Source: WHSW01 sp963767475 (GTDB lineage: Bacteria > Actinomycetota > Thermoleophilia > Solirubrobacterales > 70-9). From it: DNA of 64,000 nucleotides. Every line of letters starts with the position of its first letter. The stretch's first letter is position 1. Below, piece by piece: positions 48,485 through 57,755 of this stretch. The translations under genes and the position numbers were made by a program. A model generated the notes under the pieces. That model ran no database searches, was not told the DNA's origin, and saw only the letters and a list, made by a program, of their open reading frames with translations. The stretch spans positions 372,001 through 436,000 of the forward strand of contig CAVYEI010000002.1 in assembly GCA_963767475.1 (NCBI GenBank), given 5' to 3'.

Positions 48485-50083
48485 GTGACCAGCGTCCGCG
48501 AGGCCTCTTTCGACGTCTTCCGCGCCCACGGGATGACGACGATGTTCGGCAACCCCGGCTCGACCGAGCTGCCGATGCTGCGCGACTACCCCGACGACTT
48601 CAAGTACGTCCTCGGGCTCCAGGAAGCGGTCGTCGTCGGCATGGCAGACGGCTATGCCCAGGCGAGTGGCGGTCCGGCGCTCGTCAACCTGCACACGGCT
48701 CCCGGGGTCGGCAACGCGATGGGCGCCGTCTTCAACGCCCAGGCCAACCACTCGCCGCTGGTGATCACCGCCGGGCAGCAGACCCGCTCGCTGGTAACCC
48801 TGCAGGCGAACCTGACCAACCGCGAGGCGACCCGGATGCCGCACCCATTGGTCAAGTGGAGCTTCGAGCCGGCGCGCGCGCAGGACGTGCCGCTGGCGCT
48901 GGCCCGGGCGACGCACGTGGCGACCCTGCCGCCGAAGGGACCCGCTTTCGTCTCGATCCCGATGGACGACTGGGACGCCGAGGTCGACGAGGCCGACGCC
49001 CGGGCCGCGATCGAGCGCAAGACGACCGGGCTGGCGGTCGGCGACCCCGAGGCCGTGGTCGACCTGGCCCGGCGGCTGGAGTCGGCCTCAAACCCGGTGC
49101 TGATAGCCGGCCCGGAGATCGACGCCAGCGGCGGCTGGGAGGCGGCGATCGCGCTCGCCGAGCGCCAGCACCTGCCCGTGTTCGCGACCCCGGCCCCCGG
49201 AGGCGGAAGGCTCGGCTTTCCCGAGGGCCATCCCAACTTCCGCGGCGTCCTGCCGCCGGCGATCGGACCGGTCTCCGAGACGCTGGCCGGCCGCGATCTG
49301 ATCCTGGTCGTCGGCTCCTCCGTCTTTCCCTACTACCCGAACATCCCGGGCCCGCTGCTGCCCGAGGGCGCGGCGCTGGTGCAGATCACCTCCGATCCCG
49401 ACGAGGCGGCGCGGGCGCCGATGGGCGACGCGATCGTCGCCGACGTCAAGCTCACGCTCGAGCGGCTCCTGGACGAGGTCGGCGAGTCCGACCGCGACCC
49501 GGGCGAGTCGCTGCCCGAGCCCACCGAGGGCCCCGAGGAGGACCCGATCACCGGCACCGCGGCGATGAACGCGCTCGGCGCGGCCTTTCCCGAGGACGGG
49601 ATCGTCGTCCTCGAAGCTCCCTCCTCCACCCTGGCGCTGCGCAACCAGCTGCGGCTCTCGAAGCCCGGCAGCTACTACTTCGGCGCCGGCGGCGGGCTCG
49701 GCTTCGGGCTCTCGGCCGCGGTCGGCGTGCAGCTCGCCCAGCCCGACCGGCCGGTGGTCTGCGTGGTTGGCGAGGGCTCGGTGCAGTACGCGGTGACGGC
49801 GTTCTGGAGCGCGGTGGCATACGACGTCCCGGTCACCTTCCTCGTGCTCCGAAACAGCGAGTACGCGATCCTCAAGTGGTTCTCGGCGATCGAGGGGGTC
49901 GAGGGTGCGCCGGGGCTCGACCTGCCGCAGCTCGACACCGCGTCGATCGCCGCCGCCTACGGCGTCGGCACGGTCCGGGTCAACACCGCGGCCGAGCTGC
50001 GCGAGGCGCTCGCCGGCGCGATCGCCGCCGACCGGCCGCAGCTGGTCGAGGTCGGGGTCGCTCCGGGGATGTGGCTGTTCTAG
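48485..50083 (+). CDS. Thiamine-diphosphate 2-oxoacid decarboxylase, benzoylformate-decarboxylase-like
   Basis: A 532-residue ThDP enzyme. FGNPGSTELPMLRDYPDD, LQEAVVVGMADGYAQASGG (catalytic Glu), HTAPGVGNAMG, LTNREATRMPHPLVKWSFEPA and the C-terminal PAVGV/CVVGEGSVQYAV cofactor site match MdlC of mandelate degradation more closely than acetolactate synthases. It decarboxylates a 2-oxo acid to an aldehyde. Start GTG 48485 fits the homology; an upstream ATG at 48451 would include the operator edge. It is followed 16 bp later by a FAD/Fe-S dehydrogenase likely to produce its 2-oxoacid substrate. Confidence 0.88.
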   Translation: MTSVREASFDVFRAHGMTTMFGNPGSTELPMLRDYPDDFKYVLGLQEAVVVGMADGYAQASGGPALVNLHTAPGVGNAMGAVFNAQANHSPLVITAGQQTRSLVTLQANLTNREATRMPHPLVKWSFEPARAQDVPLALARATHVATLPPKGPAFVSIPMDDWDAEVDEADARAAIERKTTGLAVGDPEAVVDLARRLESASNPVLIAGPEIDASGGWEAAIALAERQHLPVFATPAPGGGRLGFPEGHPNFRGVLPPAIGPVSETLAGRDLILVVGSSVFPYYPNIPGPLLPEGAALVQITSDPDEAARAPMGDAIVADVKLTLERLLDEVGESDRDPGESLPEPTEGPEEDPITGTAAMNALGAAFPEDGIVVLEAPSSTLALRNQLRLSKPGSYYFGAGGGLGFGLSAAVGVQLAQPDRPVVCVVGEGSVQYAVTAFWSAVAYDVPVTFLVLRNSEYAILKWFSAIEGVEGAPGLDLPQLDTASIAAAYGVGTVRVNTAAELREALAGAIAADRPQLVEVGVAPGMWLF

Positions 50084-50099
50084 GCGGAGGGCGGTAGCG

Positions 50100-53021
50100 A
50101 TGGCGCTGCTCAAGCCGAAGCTCGCGCCGCTCGAGCCGGAGCCCTCGCCGGCCAGCGCCGACGCCGCGCCGAGCTGGGTCGCGGGCGGCACCCCGGAGCC
50201 GCTGCGCGGCGACCTCGTCGCCCTGCTCGGCGCCGACCGCGTGCTCGTGCGCGCCTCCGACATCGTCCGCTACGCCTCCGACGCGAGCCCCTACCGGCTG
50301 TTTCCGAAGGTGGTGGTGATGGCCCACGATGCGGCCGACGTCGCCAAGGTGCTCGCCTACGGCCGGCGCACCTCGACCCCGGTCGTCTTCCGGGCCGGAG
50401 GCACGAGCCTCAACGGGCAGGGCCAGTCCGACGGCATCCTCGTCGACGTCCGCCGTCACTTCCGCGGCGTCGCGGTCGAAGCCGATGGCGCCCGCGCCCG
50501 GGTGCAGCCGGGGACCGTGCTCGGCCACGTCAACCGCGTGCTCGCCCCGCACGGCTACAAGCTCGGACCGGACCCGGCGTCGACCGACATCGCCTGCGTC
50601 GGCGGGGTGATCGCAAACAACTCCGGCGGCATGCGCTGCGGCGTCACGCACGACTCCTACGAGACGGTCAGCGAGCTGCGCTTCGTGCTCGCCTCCGGAA
50701 CCGTGATCGACAGCGCCGCCGACGACGCCGAACAGCGCTTTGCCGCCGCCGAGCCCGAGCTCGCCGCCGGGCTGCTCCAGATCCGCGACGAGATCCTCGC
50801 CGACGACGAGCTCACGGCCAGGATCCGGCGCAAGTTCGAGATCAAGAACACGACCGGCTATCGCCTCTGCGCCTTCCTCGACGCCGAGACCCCGGTGGAG
50901 ATCTTCCGCCGCCTGCTGGTCGGCTCCGAGGGCACGCTCGGCTTCATCGCCGAGGCCGTGTTCGAGACGGTCGCCCAGCCGCCGCGAACGACGGTCTCCT
51001 GGCTTCACTTCCCCAACGTCGACGCGGCGCTCGAGCAGGTGCAGGACTTCGTCGCCGCCGGCGCCCGCGCGGTCGAGCTGATGGTCGCGCCGGCGTTGAT
51101 CATCGCCAGCCACAACATCCGCGGCACGCCGGAGAGCTGGCGCGAGCTCGACCCGTTCTCGGCCGCGCTGCTGGTCGAGTTCGGCGGCTCGGACGAGGCC
51201 GAACTCGAGGCCGCCGAGGCCCGGGCGGCGGCTGTGCTCGACGGCCGCGAGCTGATCCGCGAGCCGGAATTCCATCGCGACGCGGAGACGATCGAGGTCT
51301 ACTGGACGGTGCGCGAGGGCATGCACGGCCTGGTCGGCAGGATGCGCGCCCCGGGCACCGCGCTGATCGTCGAGGACGTCTGCGTGCAACCGGAGCGGAT
51401 GGCGGAGATGGCCAAGGACCTGCAGGCGCTGCTGACCGAGCACGGCTTCCTCCCCGGCGTCGCCGGCCACGCCTCGGCCGGAAACCTGCACTTCATGCTC
51501 ACCCCCGACTTCGCCAAGCCCGAGGACCTGGAGCGCTATGACGCCTTCATGGAGGGCCTGATCTCGCTCGTGATCGACGGCTACGACGGCTCGCTCAAGG
51601 CCGAGCACGGGACCGGGGTGAACATGGCTCCGTTCGTGGAGCGCGAGTGGGGGGCGAAGGCGACCGAGCTGATGCGGCGGGTGAAGCGCCTCGCCGACCC
51701 CGACGGCGTGCTCGCTCCCGGGGTGGTGATCAACGACGACCCCGGTATCCACCTTCGCAACCTGAAGACGACGCCTTCGGTCGAGGACGAGGTCGACACC
51801 TGCGTCGAATGCGGCTTCTGCGAGCCGGTCTGCCCGAGCCGCCACCTGACCACGACGCCGCGGCAGCGAATCGTCCTGCGCCGCGAAATGGCGCGCCAAG
51901 CGCCCGGATCGCCGGTGCTGGCGGCGCTGCTGGCCGAGTACGAGTACGACGCGCTCGAGACCTGCGCCGCCGACGGCACCTGCATGCTCGCCTGTCCGCT
52001 CGGGATCGACACCGGCAAGTTCGTCAAGTCGCTGCGCGCGCGCCAGCACGGCGCCCGCGCCGAGAAGGTCGCCCTGCGGCTCGCCGACCGCTGGGCGTCG
52101 GTGGAGCGGGCCGCGCGCAGGAGCCTCGCCGCCGGCGACCGCGGTCGAGCGGCGCGCGGGGCGATCCGTGGCGCCAGCCGTGCGGCACGCAAGGCGCTCG
52201 GCGCCGAGCTGGTGCCGGAGTGGCCGCAGGAGATGCCGCGACCGGCGCCCGCGGAGCTGCCGGCGACCAGACGCGAGGGCGCCGCTGCCGTCTACCTGCC
52301 GTCCTGTGTCAACCGGATCTTCGGCCGCGCCCGGAACGGCAACGGCGACCGGCTGAGCCTGCCCGAGGCGCTGGTCGCGGTCTCCGCGCGGGCCGGCCTC
52401 AAGCTCTGGATCCCAGCCGACGTCGCCGGGCACTGCTGCGCCACCCCCTGGTCATCCAAGGGCTACACGGGCGGCGCCCGGCGGATGGCGAACCACACCG
52501 TCGCCGCGCTCTGGCGCTGGAGCGACGCCGGCGCGCTGCCGATCGTCTGCGACGCCAGCTCCTGCACGCTCGGGCTGGCGGAGGAGGCCGTCGCGCTGCT
52601 GAGCGAGGTCAACGCGGAGCGCCACTCGCGCCTGCGCTTTCAGGACTCGATCGCCTGGACGCGCGAGCGCCTGCTGCCGACGCTCGAGATCACCCGCAAG
52701 CTCGGCTCGGTCGCCGTACACCCGCCGTGCGCGACCCGCCACCTGGAGCTCGACGCCGACCTCGCGGCGATCGCCGCCGAGCTCGCCGACGACGTCGTCG
52801 TCCCGATCGCCGCCACCTGCTGCGGCTTCGCCGGCGACCGCGGCATGCTCCACCCCGAGCTGCCCGTGGCGGCGACCGCCGATCAGGCCGCCGAGCTCGA
52901 CGGTCGCCGCTTCGACGCCCATCTGTGCTCCAACCGCACTTGCGAAATCGGCCTCCAGCAGGGGACCGGCCGGACCTACGAGAGCTTCGTCTTCACGCTC
53001 GAGGAGCTGACGCGGGTCTAA
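50100..53021 (+). CDS. FAD-linked 2-hydroxyacid dehydrogenase with Fe-S and CCG domains
   Basis: A 973-residue protein. The FAD-binding type 4 domain has RAGGTSLNGQGQSDGI and GVIANNSGGMRCG; the oxidase C-domain follows (VAGHASAGNLHFM, EHGTGVNM). Then come two 4Fe-4S clusters (CVECGFCEPVCPSR and CAADGTCMLACPLG) and two CCG domains (HCCATPWSS; TCCGFAGDRG). This resembles D-lactate dehydrogenases/glycolate oxidases fused to electron carriers, with electrons passed to quinone or cytochrome. Given the upstream decarboxylase, a hydroxyacid such as D-mandelate or D-lactate may be the substrate; this is inference. The stop overlaps convergent phoD. Confidence 0.9.
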   Translation: MALLKPKLAPLEPEPSPASADAAPSWVAGGTPEPLRGDLVALLGADRVLVRASDIVRYASDASPYRLFPKVVVMAHDAADVAKVLAYGRRTSTPVVFRAGGTSLNGQGQSDGILVDVRRHFRGVAVEADGARARVQPGTVLGHVNRVLAPHGYKLGPDPASTDIACVGGVIANNSGGMRCGVTHDSYETVSELRFVLASGTVIDSAADDAEQRFAAAEPELAAGLLQIRDEILADDELTARIRRKFEIKNTTGYRLCAFLDAETPVEIFRRLLVGSEGTLGFIAEAVFETVAQPPRTTVSWLHFPNVDAALEQVQDFVAAGARAVELMVAPALIIASHNIRGTPESWRELDPFSAALLVEFGGSDEAELEAAEARAAAVLDGRELIREPEFHRDAETIEVYWTVREGMHGLVGRMRAPGTALIVEDVCVQPERMAEMAKDLQALLTEHGFLPGVAGHASAGNLHFMLTPDFAKPEDLERYDAFMEGLISLVIDGYDGSLKAEHGTGVNMAPFVEREWGAKATELMRRVKRLADPDGVLAPGVVINDDPGIHLRNLKTTPSVEDEVDTCVECGFCEPVCPSRHLTTTPRQRIVLRREMARQAPGSPVLAALLAEYEYDALETCAADGTCMLACPLGIDTGKFVKSLRARQHGARAEKVALRLADRWASVERAARRSLAAGDRGRAARGAIRGASRAARKALGAELVPEWPQEMPRPAPAELPATRREGAAAVYLPSCVNRIFGRARNGNGDRLSLPEALVAVSARAGLKLWIPADVAGHCCATPWSSKGYTGGARRMANHTVAALWRWSDAGALPIVCDASSCTLGLAEEAVALLSEVNAERHSRLRFQDSIAWTRERLLPTLEITRKLGSVAVHPPCATRHLELDADLAAIAAELADDVVVPIAATCCGFAGDRGMLHPELPVAATADQAAELDGRRFDAHLCSNRTCEIGLQQGTGRTYESFVFTLEELTRV

Positions 53022-54571
53022 ACGACCTGCAAAGCCGGAACGCCAGACTGCACCCGGAACGACTTCAGCGTCTCGACGGCGCTGGTCGGGTTGAGCGCGT
53101 CGACCGCCTTGAACTCGCAGGTGAGGTCCTTCTTCGTCGCCGTGACCACGGCATAGCCGCGGCGGTCGAAGTCGACGAACTTGACGTGGGGGTCGTTCGT
53201 GGCGGCGAGCGGGTAGAGCGTCGAGCTCGGCGCGCCGAGGAACTCCGGCAGCCCGAGCGAGGTCGCCGAGCCGCCGACGAGCTCGACTCCGACCGGGGTG
53301 CCACCCTCGCGGCCGGTAGTCGTCATATCGCCGGCGATGAAGGTGTGGATGTCACCTGTGAGCGCGGTGAGGTTCTGGACCCCCGAGGCGACGAAGTGCT
53401 CGAGCACCTCCTTGCGCTCGCCGGAGTAGCCGTCCCAGGCGTCGAGCTGCACGGGCGTGCCCTTGGGGAGGTCGAGGCTCATCACCATCGTCTCCGAGCC
53501 CCACAGCTTCCAGTTCGCCTTCGACTTGGCGACCGCCTGCTTGAACCAGGCCTTCTGCGTCGCGCCGAGGAGGGTGCGGGCAGGATCCTCGGCCTCGGGG
53601 CACGGACCTCCGAGGATCGCGTCGCCGCACGGCTGCGCGTCGCGGTACTGACGCTGGTCGGTGAAGAAGAGCTCCGCGGCGCCGCCGAGCTTCGCCGAGC
53701 CGTAGATCCGGGTCGGGTCGCCCTTTACCTTCATCTTCGGCATCGCTTCGAAGAAGGCCTTGTAGGCGTTCATGCGGCGCTCCTCGAACGGGACCCGGCG
53801 GATGTCGCCGCCGTTGTCGAGGTCCTCGTCGCCGGCGTAGTTGTCCTCGACCTCGTGGTCGTCCCAGACCATGACGAAGGGATGGGCGGCGTGTAGGTCC
53901 TGAAGCGCCTTGTCGCTCTGGTAGAGGCGGTACTTCTGGCGATACTCGTCGAGGGTCTGCACGTCGCCGTCGCCGTTGACCCCGGTCGTGTCGCTCCGCG
54001 GGCCGGTGTAGGTGCCCTTCTCGTAGATGTAGTCGCCGAGACAGAGGACGAGGTCGAGATCCTTCTCCTTCGCCAGCCCCGCCTGCGCGGTGTAGTAGCC
54101 GGCGTTGTAGTTCTGACAGGAGTAGAAACCGATCCTGATCGTCTCCTTCGAGTCGGCCGGAGGCGCGGTACGGAACTTGCCGACCCGGCTCTCCTTGCCC
54201 TGGGTGAAGAAGCGGTAGAAGTACTGCTCCCCGGGGTCGAGGCCCTTGACTCGGTGGTGCACCGTGTAGTCGCGGTTCTTCTCGGCGCGGACGGCGACCG
54301 ACTCGACCACGCTGTTGAAGCCCTTGTCGGTCGCGATCTCGACCATCAGCTTCGAGCTGCGATCGATCCCCGACAGCCGCGTCCAGACCGTGATCGCCTT
54401 CGGCGAGGGGAACCCGGCCGAGACGCCGTGGGCAAACTTGCCACCCGTCGCGAACGGCAGGCGCTTCTGGCGCGCCAGTGCCACGTAGTTGATCGGCCCG
54501 GCCAGGGCAAGCCCGGCGCCGGCTCCGGCGACCAGGAACTCCCTCCGACGAAGTCCGTTTCGCTCACTCAA
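53018..54571 (-). CDS. phoD: PhoD-type alkaline phosphatase/phosphodiesterase
   Basis: A 517-residue protein with a Tat signal (RRREFLVAGAGAGLALAG) for folded export. The N-terminal Fn-like domain has FPSPKAITVWTRLSG. The catalytic part shows GFYSCQNYNAGYYT, LCLGDYIYEKG, VWDDHEVEDNYAG and GDIHTFIAGD, the Fe3+/Ca2+ ligand set of PhoD. It releases phosphate from phosphomonoesters or diesters outside the cell. The C-terminal residues share a 4-bp overlap with the convergent dehydrogenase gene. Confidence 0.93.
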   Translation of the reverse strand: MSERNGLRRREFLVAGAGAGLALAGPINYVALARQKRLPFATGGKFAHGVSAGFPSPKAITVWTRLSGIDRSSKLMVEIATDKGFNSVVESVAVRAEKNRDYTVHHRVKGLDPGEQYFYRFFTQGKESRVGKFRTAPPADSKETIRIGFYSCQNYNAGYYTAQAGLAKEKDLDLVLCLGDYIYEKGTYTGPRSDTTGVNGDGDVQTLDEYRQKYRLYQSDKALQDLHAAHPFVMVWDDHEVEDNYAGDEDLDNGGDIRRVPFEERRMNAYKAFFEAMPKMKVKGDPTRIYGSAKLGGAAELFFTDQRQYRDAQPCGDAILGGPCPEAEDPARTLLGATQKAWFKQAVAKSKANWKLWGSETMVMSLDLPKGTPVQLDAWDGYSGERKEVLEHFVASGVQNLTALTGDIHTFIAGDMTTTGREGGTPVGVELVGGSATSLGLPEFLGAPSSTLYPLAATNDPHVKFVDFDRRGYAVVTATKKDLTCEFKAVDALNPTSAVETLKSFRVQSGVPALQVV

Positions 54572-54652
54572 CGTGACGCCACCCTATCCCATGGCACGTC
54601 CGTTCGGGAGATCTCTCCTCAACCGCCCGGCGGCGAACGCCGATAGGGAGGT

Positions 54653-55660
54653 ATGCAGCCGGACAGGTTCAGCGGCGGCCAGCGACGCACGGCGCTACGA
54701 GTCGCGATCCTCGGCAACTGGTTGCCGATCGCGGTCGCGACGGCAACCGACTTCAGCTCTCACCACACGATCTTCTTCATCGGAGCCGCGATCGGCGCCG
54801 TGGTTCCGGTCGTCGTCCTGCTCACCGGGCCCGATCGGCCACTGATCTTCTACACCGCCGCCTACGGCGGCCTCGTCGGGCTGACGATGATGCTCGCCTA
54901 CAGCGGCGGCGTCGCCTCCGGCTACTCGGTGTTGCTGATGATGGCGATGATCTGGTTCGGGCTCCAGGGCAGCGACCGCGTGCTGATCGTCGGGATCACG
55001 GTCCTCGCCGCCTGCGCCTACCTGCCGATGGTGATCTTCGGACCACCGGCCTACCCGGTCGACTGGGGCCACGCGACCCTGCTCGTGCTCGTCGGCGCCT
55101 CGGTTGCGGGCTCACTGCGGACGATGACCAGGGAGACGCAGCGGCTCACGAAACGGTTGCGCGAGGAGGCGCTGATGGACGACCTCACCGGGCTCCTCAA
55201 CCGCCGCGGCTGGGAGTCGGCGGCGCGCCGCGACCTCAGCCGTGCGCAGCGCAAGGGAACCCCGGCGGTCCTCGTGATGCTCGACCTCGACGGGCTCAAG
55301 GAGCTCAACGACACGATGGGCCACGAGGAGGGAGACCGGGCGCTGCGCGAGACGGCCGAGCGCATGCGCGGCTCGTTGCGCGAGGCCGACGTCCTTGCTC
55401 GCCTCGGCGGCGACGAGTTCGCGGCGCTGTTCAGCGATGCCGAGCTCGACGACGTCGTCGGCGTCGTCGCCCGGCTCGAGGACGCGACTCCGCAGAGGGC
55501 GAGCTTCTCCACCGGGGTCGCGGTCTGGGACCGCAGCGAGGATCTCGACGATCTCGTGCGGCGCGGCGACCTGGCGCTGTACGAGGCGAAGGCCGCGGGC
55601 GGCGGGCAGCTGGCGATGGCCTCGAAGCCGATCGGTGAGGCCGAGCCGACTCGCGCCTAG
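54653..55660 (+). CDS. Membrane diguanylate cyclase (GGDEF)
   Basis: A 335-residue protein with GGGAGGT before ATG 54653. Six membrane helices (about 15-165) form an MASE-like sensor; the GGDEF domain (about 180-325) has DDLTGLLNRRGWE, DLDGLKELND and the intact active site RLGGDEFAALF. It should make c-di-GMP. The allosteric inhibitory RxxD site is at about READV, so product inhibition is possible. It shares a CTAG stop overlap with the convergent Ada-like gene. Confidence 0.93.
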   Translation: MQPDRFSGGQRRTALRVAILGNWLPIAVATATDFSSHHTIFFIGAAIGAVVPVVVLLTGPDRPLIFYTAAYGGLVGLTMMLAYSGGVASGYSVLLMMAMIWFGLQGSDRVLIVGITVLAACAYLPMVIFGPPAYPVDWGHATLLVLVGASVAGSLRTMTRETQRLTKRLREEALMDDLTGLLNRRGWESAARRDLSRAQRKGTPAVLVMLDLDGLKELNDTMGHEEGDRALRETAERMRGSLREADVLARLGGDEFAALFSDAELDDVVGVVARLEDATPQRASFSTGVAVWDRSEDLDDLVRRGDLALYEAKAAGGGQLAMASKPIGEAEPTRA

Positions 55661-55920
55661 GCCGACTGGACGCGCTTCCAGGCCCGGTATTCGTCCGGCA
55701 TGCACCGCGCGCACGGCCGGTAGCCGGCGGCGATCGCGGTCGGCTCGTCGGCAAAGAAGACGCGGTGGGTGACGTAGTGGCCCTTGGCGATCCAGCGCAG
55801 GGCGCCGGCGCAGTCGAGGCGGCCGTAGACCTTCGTCCGCCGGTGGCCGCCGAGCGTTCCGGGCGCCGACGACTCGTAGGCTGAGCCGTCGGCGCCGATC
55901 AGCGTGTAGGTGCGGGTCAC
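55657..55920 (-). CDS. Stand-alone Ada zinc-binding-type domain protein
   Basis: An 87-residue protein from GTG 55920, overlapping the ogt stop by GTGA. TYTLIGADGSAYESSAPGTL, GRLDCAGALRWIAKG and RPCARCMPDEYRAWK match the metal-binding Ada_Zn domain, which in Ada repairs methyl-phosphotriesters by Cys transfer and works as a methylation switch. Here the DNA-binding HTH that follows in Ada is missing. It is the third gene of an AlkA-Ogt-Ada(Zn) operon, all coupled by 4-bp overlaps. Confidence 0.85.
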   Translation of the reverse strand: MTRTYTLIGADGSAYESSAPGTLGGHRRTKVYGRLDCAGALRWIAKGHYVTHRVFFADEPTAIAAGYRPCARCMPDEYRAWKRVQSA

Positions 55921-56444
55921 CGGGTCGAGGGGGAGCTCAGATCGAGTCTCGCCAGCGGCGACTCGAGGTCGAGCAGCAGCCGCTTTCGCTCGATCCCCCC
56001 GGCGTAGCCGGTCAGGGTGCCGTTCGCCCCGATCACTCGATGGCACGGAACCACGATCGCGATCGGGTTCTGGCCGTTGGCGGCGCCGACCGCGCGGGCG
56101 CTGCCCGGGTGCCCGATCCGCTCGGCGAGCTCGCCGTAGGACTCGGTCTCGCCGTAGGGGATCTCGCGCAGCGCCGACCAGACCCGCTGCTGAAACGCGG
56201 AGCCCTCGGGCGCCAGTGGAAGCTCGAACTCCCGCCGGGCGCCGGCGAAGTACTCGGCGAGCTGCTCGCGAAGCTCGCCGAACGGCTCCTCGTCACGCTC
56301 CCAGGAGGGGCCCACGGTCGCCGGTCGCCGGCCGTTCTGCATGTAGAGCCCAGTCACCGCCTCGCCGTCGCCGAGCGCCAACAGCTTGCCGATCGGGGAG
56401 TCGAACGTGGTGTAGGTCGTGGTCTGTGCGTCGGTCGCGATCAC
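55917..56444 (-). CDS. ogt: Methylated-DNA--protein-cysteine methyltransferase
   Basis: A 175-residue protein with start GTG 56444 (GGAG upstream) overlapping the alkA stop by GTGA. The N-terminal DNA-binding part is YTTFDSPIGKLLALGDGE; the active site is IVVPCHRVIGANGTL with the acceptor Cys, and the helix-turn-helix reads IPYGETESYGELAERIG. It removes alkyl groups from O6-alkylguanine by suicide transfer. All catalytic residues are present. Confidence 0.95.
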   Translation of the reverse strand: MIATDAQTTTYTTFDSPIGKLLALGDGEAVTGLYMQNGRRPATVGPSWERDEEPFGELREQLAEYFAGARREFELPLAPEGSAFQQRVWSALREIPYGETESYGELAERIGHPGSARAVGAANGQNPIAIVVPCHRVIGANGTLTGYAGGIERKRLLLDLESPLARLDLSSPSTR

Positions 56445-57319
56445 TTGATTCTCCGTTCTCTTTGTGGTTTCAGAGTTGCCCAGAGGTGTTGCAGCGCATA
56501 AGCGCGGTAGGGCCGCCAGCCCTCGGCCAGGGCGGTGGCGCCCGCCGGGCTGCCGTCCTCGCCGAGGCGCTCGAGCGCGTGGCGAAGGCCGAGGTCGGAG
56601 GCGAGGAAGGCGTCGCCGTTGGCGAGCGCCCGCATCTCGATGTAGGAGGCGGTCCAGGGACCGATCCCCGGCAGCGCGAGAAGCCGCTCGCGGGTTCCGT
56701 TGAGCTCGGCACCCGGGTCGAGGACGAGATCGCCGCCGGCGAGCGCCGCGGCGAGCCCGGTCAGCGCTCGCGCGCGGGAGCGTGGCATCGGCAGCTCGTC
56801 CGCTCCGATCGCAGCCAGCTTGTCGGAGGTCGGGAACAGGTGGGTGACCGAGCCCAGCGGCTCGCCCAGAGGCTCGCCGTAGGTGGCGACCAGGCGTCCG
56901 GCGACCGTCCTCGCTGCGCCGAGCGAGATCTGCTGCCCGATCACCGCCCGGAAGGCGAGCTCGTGCGGGTCGACGTGCCCGGGGACCCGCCGGCCCGGGT
57001 TGGCGCGCGCCAGCGGCCCGAGCACCCGATCGCCGCCGAGCGCGCGGACGAGCGGCTCGGGGTCGGCGTCGAGGTCGAAGAGGCGCCGCGCCGCGTCCTC
57101 GGCCTGGGGCCGATCGCGATCGTCGGCGAGCAGGAGCCGGGCTCGGACGCAGCTGGGGCCGGGCCGCAGCTCGATCACGGCGGCGCCGCCGGCGAGCCGC
57201 AGGCTGCGGCGGTAGGTGCCGCCGTCGACCTCCTCGACGCCGGGCACGGCCCGGATCGCGAGGAAGTCGATCAGCGCGGCGGCGTCGAACGGGGCGCGGT
57301 AGGTGAGCTCCAGGTCCAC
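56441..57319 (-). CDS. alkA: AlkA-type 3-methyladenine DNA glycosylase
   Basis: A 292-residue protein from GTG 57319. An AlkA_N domain (about 1-85) is followed by the HhH-GPD fold: LAFRAVIGQQISLGAARTVA, the hairpin LPGIGPWTASYIEMRAL and catalytic Asp in AFLASDLGLRHAL. It excises alkylated bases to start base excision repair. An inverted repeat GTTAGG...CCTAAC (57322-57348) lies directly before the gene and may be an operator. First gene of the alkylation-repair operon. Confidence 0.93.
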   Translation of the reverse strand: MDLELTYRAPFDAAALIDFLAIRAVPGVEEVDGGTYRRSLRLAGGAAVIELRPGPSCVRARLLLADDRDRPQAEDAARRLFDLDADPEPLVRALGGDRVLGPLARANPGRRVPGHVDPHELAFRAVIGQQISLGAARTVAGRLVATYGEPLGEPLGSVTHLFPTSDKLAAIGADELPMPRSRARALTGLAAALAGGDLVLDPGAELNGTRERLLALPGIGPWTASYIEMRALANGDAFLASDLGLRHALERLGEDGSPAGATALAEGWRPYRAYALQHLWATLKPQRERRIK

Positions 57320-57365
57320 GGGTTAGGAACGACTCGCGCGCGCCTAACGTGAGCCGCATCCACGC

Positions 57366-57755
57366 TTAGGTGTTTAGGGCAGCGATCTGGATCAGATTGC
57401 CGCAGGTGTCGTCGAGTACGGCGGTGGTCGCGGGACCGGCCGCCAGCGGCTCTTGCGTGAAGCGAACCCCCAGTGCCGACAGGCGCTCGTATTCGCGGTG
57501 GACGTCCTCGACCGCGAAGGACGTAAACGGGATCCCGTCCTGCACCAAAGCGTCCTTGAAGGGCTTGGCCGCCGGGTGTTCGTCGGGCTCGAGCACCAGC
57601 TCGACGCCGTCGGGATCCTCGGGGGAGACGACGGTGAGCCACCGGTGCGCGCCGAGGGGGACCTCCGTCTTCTTCGTGAAACCGAGAACGTCGGTGTAGA
57701 ACCGGAGCGCCTTCTCCTGGTCGTCGACGAGCACGCTGCTGAGGTTGATCTTCAT
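57366..57755 (-). CDS. Glyoxalase/bleomycin-resistance-type (VOC) protein
   Basis: A 129-residue protein: LSSVLVDDQEKALRFYTDVLG and a second module with TSFAVEDVHREYERLSALG plus the last strand AVLDDTCGNLIQIAAL, which carries the family Glu/Gln metal position as Gln. It is coupled by ATGA to an ArsR regulator that should control it. Such ArsR/VOC pairs are common and of unknown substrate. Confidence 0.9.
   Translation of the reverse strand: MKINLSSVLVDDQEKALRFYTDVLGFTKKTEVPLGAHRWLTVVSPEDPDGVELVLEPDEHPAAKPFKDALVQDGIPFTSFAVEDVHREYERLSALGVRFTQEPLAAGPATTAVLDDTCGNLIQIAALNT

Noticed and set aside
49980..52433. An 817-codon open frame antisense to the FAD/Fe-S dehydrogenase
   Set aside because: Composition is that of a shadow frame (Arg/Asp/His/Val-rich without domains); the plus-strand protein is clearly conserved.
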